A stretch of 64,000 nt of DNA. It comes from an uncultured Clostridia bacterium. Its GTDB lineage: Bacteria > Bacillota > Clostridia > Lachnospirales > Anaerotignaceae. This document shows, in pieces, positions 15,651-25,305 of the stretch. Each line of letters starts with the position of its first letter. Positions within the stretch are counted from its first letter, which is position 1. The notes beneath the pieces were generated by a model. That model saw only the letters and a program-made list of their open reading frames with translations, searched no databases and was not told where the DNA came from. The position numbers were made by a program, and so were the translations under genes. The stretch covers positions 1 to 64,000 of the forward strand of contig CABSIK010000003.1 of NCBI GenBank assembly GCA_902477755.1. The letters run 5' to 3'.

Positions 15651-17804
15651 TTACTCCTTTATACTTCTTGTTACATTCATCAATTCCACCCGTCCGCTAT
15701 GGTCAGCAGATAATATCAAATCAGCTGTGCCCTTTTCTCCTGTCTGGGGCAGTACAATGGGAATCTGCTCCAATTTTTCGCCCTTCAGCAATCGTTTCAC
15801 TTTAGGCACATCCAACAAAATGCCATAAGGCTCCGTGCTGTCTTTCCATAAAGAAAACTTACAGCCATTTTTCCAGTCACTACAATAATAAGAGCGGCTG
15901 TTTTCCAAAATCTTGCCTTTGCCGCAAAGAGGGCATTTTCCAAGTCCCTGCACACGGCTTCTTTTGCCTCGAGGTCGTTCCGCTTCAAAAACGACATCTT
16001 TTTTATGCTGTGCCGCATCGTCTACCAAAAATCGTACATATCGCCGAATACTTTCCAAAAAGCGTTCTTCTGTCATTTTTCCTTTTGCAATAGAAGAAAG
16101 TCCTTTTTCCCACTTTCCTGTTGTCTGGGGAGAGCGGAGTTCTTCCGGCACAACAGCAATGAGCTTCTGCCCTTTTTCCGTGGGAACCAGTGTTTTCCCT
16201 TTTCGCATGATATATCCCACAGAAAGGAGCCGTTCAATGATGGCGGCTCTTGTGGCAGGAGTGCCCAAACCGCTGTCTTTCATCTGTTCTTTCAGTTCTT
16301 CGTCCTCCACAAAACGTCCGGCGTTTTCCATAGCGGATAACAATGTGCTTTCTGTGTATGGCGGCGGTGCTTTTGTTTTCTTATCCAACACCTTGGCTCC
16401 CTTCGCCAAAACAGGCTGCTGTTCCATCAGCGGTGGCAATTGCTGTTCTTCTTCTTTGTCCGCTTTGTTTCTGCGGATTTCCGGCAGCAGCGCTTTTTCC
16501 ACCGCCTGCCATCCTTCCTGCAAAATGGTTTTGCCCTTGGACAAGAAGGTATCCAGCCCTACTTTTGTATAAACCTTTGTGGCTTCATACACATAAGCCG
16601 GATAGAACACCGCCAGAAATCTTGCAGCCACCAGGGAAAACACCTTGTTTTCCTCCGGTGTCAGATGGTCTGTTCGCAAACGGGTATCCGTCGGGATAAT
16701 TGCATGATGGTCTGTCACTTTGCTGTTGTCAATGATGCGTTTTGACAAGGGCAGTTTTTCCTTCGCCAGAACCTCTGCCGCATAGGAAGAAAATCCCTGC
16801 ACATCTTTCAAACGACCCAAAGTCTGTTTGATCTTTCCCACCATGTCATCACTGAGATAACGGCTGTCTGTACGGGGATAGGTGATCATTTTCCGCTTTT
16901 CATATAAAGACTGGGCAATATCCAGTGTCTTTTTTGCGGAAAAACCAAATTTTCTGTTACATTCTCGCTGTAATTCTGTCAAATCATAAAGCAGTGGCGG
17001 CAATTGACGTTTTTCTTCTTTGATAATTTCAGATACAATGCCTTTTTGGCCTTTCACTCTTGCCGCAATCTGTTCCGCTTTTTCCCGCAGCTCCAAACGG
17101 GTATTTTCTTTTTCATCAATCCAAAAACCGGTATACTGTTCAAAATTTGCCTGCACCTCAAAATAATCCTGGGGCACAAACGCATCTATTTCTTTTTGTT
17201 TTTCCACAATCAGTGCCAGTGTTGGCGTCTGCACCCTTCCGATGCTGAGCAACGCACCATACTGAATGGTATAAGCACGAGATGCGTTCATTCCCACCAG
17301 CCAGTCTGCTTCCGCACGGCATCTAGCAGAATGATACAGCAGATCATAATGACTGCCGTCCTGCAAATGAGCAAATCCCTCTCGGATGGCAGTTTCTGTC
17401 ATGCTGGAAATCCACAGCCGCCGAAAAGGCTTCCGGCATTGGGTGATTTCATATATATACCGAAATATCAACTCTCCTTCCCGCCCACTATCCATGGCGC
17501 AGATGATTTCGTCAATCTCTCGGCTATGCATGAGTTTATGCAGCACCTTCAATTGACTGCGTGTTTTTTTGATGGCTTCCAGTTTCATAGAATCAGGAAG
17601 AATGGGAAGTGTTTCAAAATTCCATTTTTTATACTTTATGTCATAAGCTTCTGGTTCCGCCAGGGTCACCAGATGCCCGATTGCCCAGGAAACCACATAG
17701 TTGCCCCCAGTGAGATATCCTTCATTTTTGCCGGATACCCCAAGGGTTTTGGCAATATCCCTTGCCACTGATGGTTTTTCGGCAATAACCAGTGTTTTTC
17801 CCAT
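15651..17804 (-). CDS. topB: DNA topoisomerase III
   Basis: 717 residues. This type IA topoisomerase relaxes or decatenates DNA by passing a strand through a 5'-phosphotyrosyl break. An N-terminal TOPRIM domain (GKTLVIAEKPSVARDIAK, AMDSGREGELIF) is followed by the central toroid with the active-site tyrosine in MITYPRTDSRYLS and a C-terminal zinc-ribbon-like region (CPLCGKGKI, YYCSDWKNGC). The length is typical for TopB of Gram-positives. It is divergent from degV and shares the intergenic region with it. Confidence 0.95.
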   Translation of the reverse strand: MGKTLVIAEKPSVARDIAKTLGVSGKNEGYLTGGNYVVSWAIGHLVTLAEPEAYDIKYKKWNFETLPILPDSMKLEAIKKTRSQLKVLHKLMHSREIDEIICAMDSGREGELIFRYIYEITQCRKPFRRLWISSMTETAIREGFAHLQDGSHYDLLYHSARCRAEADWLVGMNASRAYTIQYGALLSIGRVQTPTLALIVEKQKEIDAFVPQDYFEVQANFEQYTGFWIDEKENTRLELREKAEQIAARVKGQKGIVSEIIKEEKRQLPPLLYDLTELQRECNRKFGFSAKKTLDIAQSLYEKRKMITYPRTDSRYLSDDMVGKIKQTLGRLKDVQGFSSYAAEVLAKEKLPLSKRIIDNSKVTDHHAIIPTDTRLRTDHLTPEENKVFSLVAARFLAVFYPAYVYEATKVYTKVGLDTFLSKGKTILQEGWQAVEKALLPEIRRNKADKEEEQQLPPLMEQQPVLAKGAKVLDKKTKAPPPYTESTLLSAMENAGRFVEDEELKEQMKDSGLGTPATRAAIIERLLSVGYIMRKGKTLVPTEKGQKLIAVVPEELRSPQTTGKWEKGLSSIAKGKMTEERFLESIRRYVRFLVDDAAQHKKDVVFEAERPRGKRSRVQGLGKCPLCGKGKILENSRSYYCSDWKNGCKFSLWKDSTEPYGILLDVPKVKRLLKGEKLEQIPIVLPQTGEKGTADLILSADHSGRVELMNVTRSIKE

Positions 17805-17833
17805 GTTCTTCCTCCTTTCTGCCGCATTATTTC

Positions 17834-17862
17834 AGTATAGCATTCAGTATACGAAAAATCAA
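17834..17862 (-). promoter_or_regulatory. topB promoter
   Basis: Minus strand TTGATT (17857-17862), 17-bp spacer, TATACT (17834-17839). The start lies about 25 bp ahead of the topB ATG. Confidence 0.7.
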
Positions 17863-17910
17863 ACAAAATCCACGGATTTCCCCTTTTTTCAGGAGTTGTG
17901 CCCTTTTCGT

Positions 17911-17940
17911 TGACAAACAAGGCGGCTTTGCCTTACAATG
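17911..17940 (+). promoter_or_regulatory. degV promoter
   Basis: TTGACA (17911-17916), 18-bp spacer, TACAAT (17935-17940). It is divergent from the topB promoter, with 48 bp between the two -35 boxes. Confidence 0.75.
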
Positions 17941-17975
17941 TAGAAACACCAAGAAAACAAGTATGGAGGATTGTT

Positions 17976-18857
17976 ATGAGACCATATCAAATTATATCCG
18001 ACAGCTCCTGCGACATTCCCGCAGATCTGCTTCCAAAACTAAACATTGGCATTGTACCTTACTACGCAACTTTTGACACCATCAACTATCACAAAGAACT
18101 GCTGGATTTGACACCAGAAGAATTTTACGACAAAGTAAAAGAAGCAAAGGTTTTCCCCAAAACCTCTCTGCCCCCCATTCAGGATTATATTGATGTGTTT
18201 GAGCCTTATTTAAAAGAAGGAAAAGACATTGTCTGTATGTGCCTGACCGCAAAATTCAGTGGCTCTTTCCAGAGTGCCAACAATGCAAAACAGATTTTGC
18301 TGGAAACCTATCCTGACAGCCGTATCGAAGTGGTGGACACCATCAGTGTCACTGGCACACAGGGTATGCTGGTATATGAAGCCTGCCGCATGCGTGATGC
18401 CGGATATGATCTGGACAAGCTGCTGGAAACATTGGAAGTGCAAAAACAGACCACAAAAATCAACTTTACCGTTGATTCTCTGGACTTCTTACAGCACGGC
18501 GGACGTGTGGGCAAAGCTGCGGCATTTGCCGGTGCCATTTTGAATATCAAGCCCATCATCGTCATGAAAGAAGGCGAGCTGTTCCCGGAAAGCAAAGTTC
18601 GTGGACACAAAAAAGCATTGAAAACCATTTTTGATATGACAGTAAAAGAAATCGGTGACCAAAAGGATAAATACACTCTTTGTGTCATCCGTGCTGAAAA
18701 AGAACGCCAAGCAGTAGCCGAAGATCTCATCGCTCAGCTGAAAGCGGAAGGGTTCCATGTTATGGATACTCCCTGGCCCGTTGGCATCACCATCGGTACC
18801 CATTGCGGCCCCACAGCTGTAGGTATTTGTTATATCAAACAATACGAAAAACTATAA
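17976..18857 (+). CDS. DegV family fatty-acid-binding protein
   Basis: 293 residues. DegV proteins bind a fatty acid in a two-domain alpha/beta fold and, in several Bacillota, serve fatty-acid kinase (FakB role). Visible marks are the N-terminal ISDSSCDIP, the TSLPP loop (about 62-66), and the conserved CLTAKFSGSFQSA. The ATG follows ATGGAGG at good spacing, and there are no Met residues earlier that have a ribosome site. No FakA gene is adjacent, so a FakB role is only a family expectation. A terminator follows. Confidence 0.9.
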   Translation: MRPYQIISDSSCDIPADLLPKLNIGIVPYYATFDTINYHKELLDLTPEEFYDKVKEAKVFPKTSLPPIQDYIDVFEPYLKEGKDIVCMCLTAKFSGSFQSANNAKQILLETYPDSRIEVVDTISVTGTQGMLVYEACRMRDAGYDLDKLLETLEVQKQTTKINFTVDSLDFLQHGGRVGKAAAFAGAILNIKPIIVMKEGELFPESKVRGHKKALKTIFDMTVKEIGDQKDKYTLCVIRAEKERQAVAEDLIAQLKAEGFHVMDTPWPVGITIGTHCGPTAVGICYIKQYEKL

Positions 18858-18877
18858 TCTCATCTAAATCAAAACAA

Positions 18878-18921
18878 AAACTCCGAATATTCCCTCAAAG
18901 GAATTTCGGAGTTTCTTTTTT
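18878..18921 (+). terminator. degV terminator
   Basis: AAACTCCGAA (18878-18887) pairs with TTCGGAGTTT (18905-18914), followed by CTTTTTTT. Confidence 0.88.
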
Positions 18922-18945
18922 TGCAAAAAACAAGTGACTTAGAAA

Positions 18946-19062
18946 GCAATTTCCTCTTAAAAAAACATATCAAACAAAATCTTATAAAAACAAGAAGGCT
19001 GAAACCCTCTATCGCATAAGGATTTCAGCTTTCTTTGTTTTCTTATGAAGATGCCCCTAAAG
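18946..19062 (+). repeat. Interspersed repeat copy C (short form)
   Basis: Starts GCAATTTCCTCTTAA and ends TGTTTTCTTATGAAGATGCC. It lacks the first-stem 3' arm, as copy A does. The inner stem is GAAGGCTGAAACC with GATTTCAGCTTTC, with two mispairs. It lies between the convergent degV and pheT. Confidence 0.85.
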
Positions 19063-19091
19063 CCGCCTGTTTCACTTCATTTCTTTTTTTC

Positions 19092-21491
19092 TTATTTATC
19101 TCTCAGCTGTGCGCCAAGTTCTGTTGCCAGACCATCCAGAATTGCCTGCATGCTGTCTGCAACGTCAGCGTCAGCCAATGTACGTTCTGTACTGCGGAAA
19201 GAAATAGAGTAAGCTACAGATTTGTAACCTTTTTCAATCTGTTCACCCTGATATACGTCAAACAGTTTTACTTCTTCCAGATATTCGCCGCCGTTTTTGC
19301 GGATTTCATCTGCAATCTGTTTTACGGTTACATCTTCTTTCACCAGCATTGCAATGTCTCTGGTGATCGCAGGGAATTTAGGCAGAGGTTTATAAACATT
19401 TACCATGTTGGAAGCTTTAATGAGTTCTTCCATGTTCAGTACTGCCAGATATACTTTTGTGCCAATGCTATAGTTCTTTGCAACAGTAGGATGCAGTTCA
19501 CCCAGATAACCAACATTTACACCGTCAACCACTACAGAAGCGGTTCTGCCGGGATGCATCCAAGGCAGTTCTGTTTCTACAGTATATTCTGCTCTGTCAC
19601 CGATACCCAGTACAACCATCAGATGTTCCACAACACCTTTGATGTCATAGAAATCCATTTTGCCATACATACCTACTGTCAGTGTAGGGATTTCATCAGG
19701 CAGTTCTGTTACAGGCAGTGCCTTCGGCAGGTATACTCTTGCTACTTCAAAGATACCAGCGCTTTCATTTCTTCTGTTGTAGTTTGTAGACAGAGAATTC
19801 AGGATACCGTTGATGGAAACGGTACGCATTACGCTGAAGTCTTCGCCCAGAGGGTTGGAGATGGTAACTGTTTCACGCAGCTTGCTGTCTGCGGGAATCA
19901 GCAGTTTGTCGAATACCTTCGGGCTTTCGAAGCTGTATGTCATACCTTCGCACAGACCTTCTGCGATCATGGTATCTTTTACCAGTGTAGTGATGTTCTG
20001 TGCATAAGTCTTTTTGCCTACGGTAGGTGTACCGGAAGCCAGTGTGGGTTCGATCTTGTCATAGCCATAGAAACGCGCCACTTCTTCTGCCAGGTCAGCC
20101 TGTGCTTCCAGGTCAGGACGGAATGTAGGAACAGTTACTTTATGGTTTACAGGATCAACTTTCAGTTCGATACGTTCGAAAATTTTCTGCATTTCTTCTT
20201 CGGAAATGTCTGTACCCAGGAATTTGTTGATCCATTCGGGAGAATAAGACAGTTCCCATGTTTCTCTCTTGTTGGGATAGCAGTCTACAACACCGGGAAC
20301 AACTTCACCGCAGCCCAGCAGTTCAACCAACTGTGCAGCTCTGTTGACAGCATCCATAGCCAGATTAGGATCCAGACCTTTTTCGAATTTGCTGGAAGCA
20401 TCTGTACGCAGACCGACTTTCTTTGCTGTGATACGAATGTTAGGACCATCGAAAACAGCAGATTCGAACAGAACTGCTTCTGCACTTTCGCTGATCTTGG
20501 AGTTTTCACCGCCCATTACCCCTGCGATAGCAACTGCTTTTTCAGGGTCGGAGATTACCAGCATGGAAGGATCCAGCTGACGTTCTACGCCGTCCAGCGT
20601 TGTAATTTTTTCGCCTTCGTTTGCGTTTCTTACAATAATATGTCTGTCTTTGATGGTGTCAACGTCGAAAGCGTGCATAGGCTGACCCATTTCCAGCATA
20701 ACGTAGTTGGTGATATCTACGATGTTGTTGATAGGACGAACCCCTGCGGCACGCAGTCTTTTACGCATCCAACGAGGAGAGGGTGCGATTTTTACGTTTT
20801 TGATCGCTCTTGCCACATAACGAGGGCACAGTGTAGGATTTTTGATTTCTACGGAAATCAGGTCTTCTGTTTTGCCTTCGCCTTCTTCTTTTACTGTAAT
20901 TTCAGGAGGGCAATAAGGGATTTTGTATGTTGCAGCCGCTTCTCTGGCAATACCCAGAATGCTGAAGCAGTCAGGACGGTTAGAAGTGATTTCATATTCT
21001 ACCACATCATCTTTCAGATCCAATACATCTGCAACATCTTTGCCCAGTTCTACAGCTTCAGGGAAGATATAAATGCCATATTCAGGTGCTTCAGGGAAAT
21101 CGTGTCTGTCAAAGCCCAATTCTTCAATGGAGCAAAGCATACCTTCGGAAGCAACGCCTCTCAGATCACCTGTATGGATTTCCTTGCCGCCTGCGATAAC
21201 AGAATTATCCAGTGCAACAGGAACATAGTCCCCTACTTTTACGTTCGGTGCGCCAGTTACGATGGTCAGGTCTTTGCCTGCGCCAACATCAATGGTGCAA
21301 ACCACCAGTTTGTCTGCGTGGGGGTGTTTTTCAATGGCTTTGATATAGCCTGTCACAATGTTTTTCAGTTCACTTGCCATAGAAGTTACACCTTCTACTT
21401 TAGAACCGCTCATTGTCATATCTTCCATAAAGTCTTTTATGGGTGCAGTCACCGCTGCATATTCTTTTAACCATGACATAGGTACATCCAT
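19092..21491 (-). CDS. pheT: Phenylalanine-tRNA ligase beta subunit
   Basis: 799 residues, the usual bacterial length. The order is an N-terminal EMAP-like tRNA-binding domain (about 40-150, KHPHADKLVVC), B3/B4 editing domain (about 210-380), B5 domain (about 405-475), the catalytic-like core, and a C-terminal ferredoxin-fold anticodon-binding domain (about 705-797). With PheS it charges tRNA-Phe. It starts 40 bp after pheS with an AAAGGAG site, so both are under the pheS T-box. Confidence 0.97.
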   Translation of the reverse strand: MDVPMSWLKEYAAVTAPIKDFMEDMTMSGSKVEGVTSMASELKNIVTGYIKAIEKHPHADKLVVCTIDVGAGKDLTIVTGAPNVKVGDYVPVALDNSVIAGGKEIHTGDLRGVASEGMLCSIEELGFDRHDFPEAPEYGIYIFPEAVELGKDVADVLDLKDDVVEYEITSNRPDCFSILGIAREAAATYKIPYCPPEITVKEEGEGKTEDLISVEIKNPTLCPRYVARAIKNVKIAPSPRWMRKRLRAAGVRPINNIVDITNYVMLEMGQPMHAFDVDTIKDRHIIVRNANEGEKITTLDGVERQLDPSMLVISDPEKAVAIAGVMGGENSKISESAEAVLFESAVFDGPNIRITAKKVGLRTDASSKFEKGLDPNLAMDAVNRAAQLVELLGCGEVVPGVVDCYPNKRETWELSYSPEWINKFLGTDISEEEMQKIFERIELKVDPVNHKVTVPTFRPDLEAQADLAEEVARFYGYDKIEPTLASGTPTVGKKTYAQNITTLVKDTMIAEGLCEGMTYSFESPKVFDKLLIPADSKLRETVTISNPLGEDFSVMRTVSINGILNSLSTNYNRRNESAGIFEVARVYLPKALPVTELPDEIPTLTVGMYGKMDFYDIKGVVEHLMVVLGIGDRAEYTVETELPWMHPGRTASVVVDGVNVGYLGELHPTVAKNYSIGTKVYLAVLNMEELIKASNMVNVYKPLPKFPAITRDIAMLVKEDVTVKQIADEIRKNGGEYLEEVKLFDVYQGEQIEKGYKSVAYSISFRSTERTLADADVADSMQAILDGLATELGAQLRDK

Positions 21492-21531
21492 GTTACTGAT
21501 TCTCCTTTCAAATGCAAATACTCAAAATCTA

Positions 21532-22551
21532 TTAGAACTGTTTCAGGAATTTCATATCGTTTTCAAACAGCAGACGCAGGTCTGTGATGCCGTAACGCTG
21601 CATTGCAACACGTTCCAGACCCATACCAAATGCGAAACCGCTGTATTCGTCGGGATCGATGCCGCTCATTTTCAGAACCTTGGGATGTACCATGCCGCAG
21701 CCCAACAGTTCGATATAGCCTTCGCCTTTGCATACGCGGCAGCCTTCACCGCCACATGCGAAGCAAGTTACGTCCATTTCTGCACTGGGTTCTGTGAAAG
21801 GGAAATGGTGAGGACGGAAACGAACTTTTGTATCTTCCCCGAACAATTCTTTCGCAAATACAACCAGCGCGCCTTTCAGGTCACCCATGGTGATATTTTT
21901 ATCTACAACCAGACCTTCCAGCTGATGGAATACAGGAGAATGTGTCGCATCTACTTCGTCAGAACGGTAAACGGCACCGGGGCATACCATACGAATGGGC
22001 AGTTTGCCTTTTTCCATAGTACGAACCTGCATGGGAGATGTCTGGGTACGCAGCAGGATGTCGCCGCCAATGTAGAATGTATCCTGTTCGTCTCTTGCAG
22101 GATGGTTCTTGGGGATGTTCAGTGCTTCAAAGTTGTAGTAGTCTTTTTCTACTTCAGGGCCTTCTGCCACTTCATAGCCCATACCCATGAAGATGCTGCA
22201 AATTTCATCTGTAACGATACTCATAGGATGTCTATGACCTTCTGCTCTTGCTCTGCCGGGCATCGTAACGTCGATTTTCTCTTTTTCCAGACGATGTGCC
22301 ATTTCTGCTGCTGCCAGACGGCTCTTTGCTTCATCCAGCATTTTTTCCAGATTCTGACGTACATCGTTTGCCATCTGACCAATGATCGGGCGTTCTTCTG
22401 CACTGAGTTTACCCATTTCTTTCAAAATGGCTGTCAGTTCGCCTTTTTTGCCCAGATATTTTACTTTCAGATCGTCAATGTCTTTCATTTCTTTTGCTTC
22501 CTGGAAAGCGGCCATAGCTTTTTCCTGAATGGCTTTTAATTTTTCCTTCAT
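21532..22551 (-). CDS. pheS: Phenylalanine-tRNA ligase alpha subunit
   Basis: 339 residues. An N-terminal coiled-coil arm (about 1-85) is followed by the class II catalytic domain: motif 2 FRPHHFPFTEPSAEMDV, GCGMVHPKVL, and motif 3 GFAFGMGLERVAMQRYGI. The start is the ATG after AAAAGGACA. In-frame codons further upstream belong to the T-box leader and hold no Met. It is the first gene of pheST. Confidence 0.96.
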   Translation of the reverse strand: MKEKLKAIQEKAMAAFQEAKEMKDIDDLKVKYLGKKGELTAILKEMGKLSAEERPIIGQMANDVRQNLEKMLDEAKSRLAAAEMAHRLEKEKIDVTMPGRARAEGHRHPMSIVTDEICSIFMGMGYEVAEGPEVEKDYYNFEALNIPKNHPARDEQDTFYIGGDILLRTQTSPMQVRTMEKGKLPIRMVCPGAVYRSDEVDATHSPVFHQLEGLVVDKNITMGDLKGALVVFAKELFGEDTKVRFRPHHFPFTEPSAEMDVTCFACGGEGCRVCKGEGYIELLGCGMVHPKVLKMSGIDPDEYSGFAFGMGLERVAMQRYGITDLRLLFENDMKFLKQF

Positions 22552-22599
22552 TGTCCTTTTCTCTCCTTTTTCTATCTGATATTCATAGGTTTCACTGCA

Positions 22600-22858
22600 A
22601 AAAAAATAGCCTCCGATCCCAATAGGGACGAAGACTTCCGTGGTACCACCCAAATTCCTGCTAACACAGGCACTCTGATGCGTAACGTGCATGAAACGGA
22701 TTTCCCTACGCTTGCCCATAGGCACTTCAGGAAATCGGCTCCGGTGGGAACTTCCGCAAACTCTCCAGACCAAAAACGCTTTCAGCCGATGACGTTTTCT
22801 CTCTGCGGCGGCGCATCTGCGTACTTTTCACCTTCATAGCCTTTCGACTATTCATAAT
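22600..22858 (-). ncRNA. T-box leader of pheST
   Basis: Minus strand T-box GGGTGGTACCACGG (22638-22651), a terminator stem (22608-22633) with a run of eight T, and a stem I with AAAAGTACGCA and GGCTGAAAGCG. A TTC triplet follows the conserved TGCGGAA (GGAAGTTCCC), as expected for tRNA-Phe. The specifier frame was read by eye, not folded. Confidence 0.92.
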
Positions 22859-22864
22859 GTACAC

Positions 22865-22892
22865 ATTATAGCACACTGTAACAGAAAGTCAA
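22865..22892 (-). promoter_or_regulatory. pheST promoter
   Basis: Minus strand TTGACT (22887-22892), 16-bp spacer, TATAAT (22865-22870). Confidence 0.8.
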
Positions 22893-22996
22893 GGGGAAAA
22901 CCCATTAGAATTTCTGAGTACCATGCAAAAATATTCACGATTGTTTTATATTTTTATGACTTTATCACAATTCGCCAGCCTGCATCTGATTTCGCC

Positions 22997-23025
22997 TTGC
23001 TTTTTGCATTCAAAACTGGTATAGT
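22997..23025 (+). promoter_or_regulatory. Promoter of the DEAD-box helicase gene
   Basis: TTGCTT (22997-23002), 17-bp spacer, TATAGT (23020-23025). The start near 23032 would give a 5' UTR of about 150 nt. Confidence 0.6.
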
Positions 23026-23031
23026 TATTGT

Positions 23032-23181
23032 CTGCGGTTTTTTTCCGCCATGCGCTTTAATCGGGAAGTTTTATCATTGCCAAAGCGCTGAAATATAGGT
23101 TTTGAGTCGAAAGAAAACATCTTTCAACGGGTTCTGTGGGTTTTCTTCGGCTTTGTAAAGAAAAACAGAAAGGAAAATCAC
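23032..23181 (+). promoter_or_regulatory. Structured 5' UTR of the DEAD-box helicase gene
   Basis: Three stems can be drawn: GCGG/CCGC (23035-23049), TGCGCTTT/AAAGCGC (about 23052-23090), and CGAAAGAAAAC/GTTTTCTTCGG (about 23107-23152). No known riboswitch motif was recognised. Long structured leaders occur on cold-shock RNA helicase genes, which is only an analogy here. Confidence 0.35.
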
Positions 23182-24798
23182 ATGGAACATTTAAGATTTG
23201 AAGACATGCAGTTATCCAAAGAAATTTACCAGGCTGTTCTGGACATGGGTTTTGAAGAAGCAACTCCCATTCAGTCCCAGGCAATCCCTCTGGTAAAAGC
23301 AGGCAAAGACATCATCGGTCAGTCCCAGACCGGTACAGGCAAAACAGCCGCATTCGGCATTCCCTGTCTGGAACGGATCAACCCCGATGACCGCCGCCTG
23401 CAGGCATTGATCCTTTGCCCCACCAGAGAACTGGCAATCCAGGTCAGCGAAGAATTCCGGAAACTGCTGAAATACAAAGACAACATCCGCGTTGTGCCCA
23501 TTTATGGCGGACAGCCTATTGACCGCCAGATTCTGGCACTGAAAAAAGGTGCTCAGGTTGTCATTGGTACCCCCGGCCGTGTTATGGATCACATGCGCCG
23601 CCGCACACTGAAAATGGAAACGGTACAGATGATGATTCTGGACGAAGCGGACGAAATGCTGGACATGGGCTTTCGGGAGGACATCGAAACCATTCTGGTG
23701 AAAATTCCTGAAAACCATCAAACACTGCTGTTCTCCGCTACCCTTTCTCCTGAAATTCTGGACATCACCAGACGTTTCCAGAAAGACCCGGAATATGTCA
23801 AAATCGTTCGGAAAGAATTGACTGTTCCCAATATCGAACAGTATTACTTTGATGTAAAAGAAAAAACAAAACTGGAAGCTCTGACTCGTATCATCGATGT
23901 ATACATGCCCAATCTGGCTATGGTATTCTGCAACACCAAAAAACGCGTTGACGATCTGGTGGAACTGCTGCAGGGTCGTGGTTACTTTGCGGAAGGTCTC
24001 CACGGTGACCTGAAACAGGCACAGCGTGACAAAGTTATGCAGAAATTCCGCAACGGCACCATTGAGATTCTGGTTGCTACAGACGTAGCGGCAAGAGGTA
24101 TCGACGTAGATGACATTGACATTGTATTCAACTACGACGTTCCACAGGACGAAGAATACTATGTACACCGTATCGGCAGAACTGGCCGTGCCGGCAGAAG
24201 CGGCAAAGCCTTTACATTCTGCGTAGGCAAGGAAATCTACAAACTGCGTGACATCATGCGCTACACCAAAACAAAGATCATCCAGCAGAAACTGCCTACC
24301 CTCAGCGATGTAGAAGAAATGAAAACAAACATCTTCCTGGAAAAAATCAAAGAAACCATTCAGGAAGGCCATCTGGTGAAATATATCAATTTGGTAGAAC
24401 GTCTTATGGAAGATGATTATGCAGCCATGGACATTGCAGCTGCTCTGCTGAAACATAATCTGGCAGATGTTCGCACAGACGATATGGACATCATGGACGA
24501 CATCAATTTCAACGGTACAGAAATGTACGGCGGTGACAGCGAAAAAATGGTGCGTTTGTTCATCAGCGCCGGCAAGAAAAACAAAATCCGTGCCAAAGAC
24601 ATTGTAGGCGCCATTGCTAACGAAGCAGGCGTTCCCGGCAAAGCACTGGGTGCCATCGACCTGTTCGACGACTATACCTTTGTGGATGTACCTAAGGAAT
24701 ATGTAAAAGACGTTCTTTACGGCATGAAAAATTGCAAAATCAAAAACAAACGGGTACACATTGAAATTGCTAAGAAAGAAAAAGGTAAAAAGAGATAA
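23182..24798 (+). CDS. DEAD-box ATP-dependent RNA helicase (CsdA/DbpA type)
   Basis: 538 residues. A Q motif (FEEATPIQSQAIP) is followed by SQTGTGKT, PTRELA, TPGRV, DEAD, SAT, ARGID, and HRIGRTGRAGRSG, covering both RecA-like domains (about 1-370). A C-terminal DbpA-type RNA-binding domain follows (about 455-530, VRLFISAGKKNKIRAKDIVG). It unwinds RNA, with likely roles in ribosome assembly or cold adaptation. The gene is monocistronic with a structured leader and a strong terminator. Confidence 0.94.
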   Translation: MEHLRFEDMQLSKEIYQAVLDMGFEEATPIQSQAIPLVKAGKDIIGQSQTGTGKTAAFGIPCLERINPDDRRLQALILCPTRELAIQVSEEFRKLLKYKDNIRVVPIYGGQPIDRQILALKKGAQVVIGTPGRVMDHMRRRTLKMETVQMMILDEADEMLDMGFREDIETILVKIPENHQTLLFSATLSPEILDITRRFQKDPEYVKIVRKELTVPNIEQYYFDVKEKTKLEALTRIIDVYMPNLAMVFCNTKKRVDDLVELLQGRGYFAEGLHGDLKQAQRDKVMQKFRNGTIEILVATDVAARGIDVDDIDIVFNYDVPQDEEYYVHRIGRTGRAGRSGKAFTFCVGKEIYKLRDIMRYTKTKIIQQKLPTLSDVEEMKTNIFLEKIKETIQEGHLVKYINLVERLMEDDYAAMDIAAALLKHNLADVRTDDMDIMDDINFNGTEMYGGDSEKMVRLFISAGKKNKIRAKDIVGAIANEAGVPGKALGAIDLFDDYTFVDVPKEYVKDVLYGMKNCKIKNKRVHIEIAKKEKGKKR

Positions 24799-24804
24799 AG
24801 ACAC

Positions 24805-24840
24805 AAAAGCATCTATCTTATATGAGATAGATGCTTTTTT
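24805..24840. terminator. Bidirectional terminator
   Basis: AGCATCTATCT and AGATAGATGCT form an 11-bp stem (24808-24818/24825-24835) with A/T runs on both sides. It lies between the helicase and the convergent membrane protein gene. Confidence 0.88.
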
Positions 24841-24864
24841 ATGCTTGCTGTTTTTTCAGAAAAA

Positions 24865-25143
24865 TCATGATTTTCGTTTTCTGTCTAGAAAATACCCTAC
24901 CACATAAGCAATGACAGTCAAACCAACCGCTATCAGAATATGGAGCATAACACTAATGCCCAAAAACATATTTTGATGTTCTGCATCGCTAAGAATGGAC
25001 GGCATTGCAAAAAGACTGATTGCAACAGATAGGACTGTGGAAAATAAAGGCGCCATCCAAAGATATTTTCTTTTCCAAAAGAAAAAGAATGCCACAGATA
25101 CAACGGGAATGATACAAAATACAGAAATATTCCACCAATTCAT
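24865..25143 (-). CDS. Small membrane protein of unknown function
   Basis: 92 residues starting MNWWNISVF. Three hydrophobic segments (about 6-24, 31-50, 64-85) end in a basic tail DRKRKS. The start chosen lies six bases after AAGGAAGGGGG; another Met two codons upstream is possible. I recognise no family. It is downstream of nothing obvious and is transcribed towards the helicase. Confidence 0.55.
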   Translation of the reverse strand: MNWWNISVFCIIPVVSVAFFFFWKRKYLWMAPLFSTVLSVAISLFAMPSILSDAEHQNMFLGISVMLHILIAVGLTVIAYVVGYFLDRKRKS

Positions 25144-25249
25144 AAACATCCCCCTTCCTTCCTCTTTCCTATTCTTCTTTATTTCATCATACCCAAAAAA
25201 CATATACAAAGCAATCTTTTCGCACCTTATCCAATACTTTTTTCGCAAC

Positions 25250-25296
25250 AAAAAAGCACTGGGAATTTTCTATTTGAAGAAAAGCCCAATGCTTTG
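25250..25296 (-). terminator. Terminator of the ffh-trmD operon
   Basis: Minus strand AGCATTGGGC pairs with CCCAGTGCT around a 20-nt loop that itself pairs weakly (TTTTC/GAAAA), followed by TTTTTTG. Confidence 0.75.
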
Positions 25297-25305
25297 CAAA
25301 TCACT

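Noticed and set aside
19035..21470. Long open frame opposite pheT
   Set aside because: Same shadow effect: low-complexity F/C/H-rich product without any domain, opposite a complete PheT.
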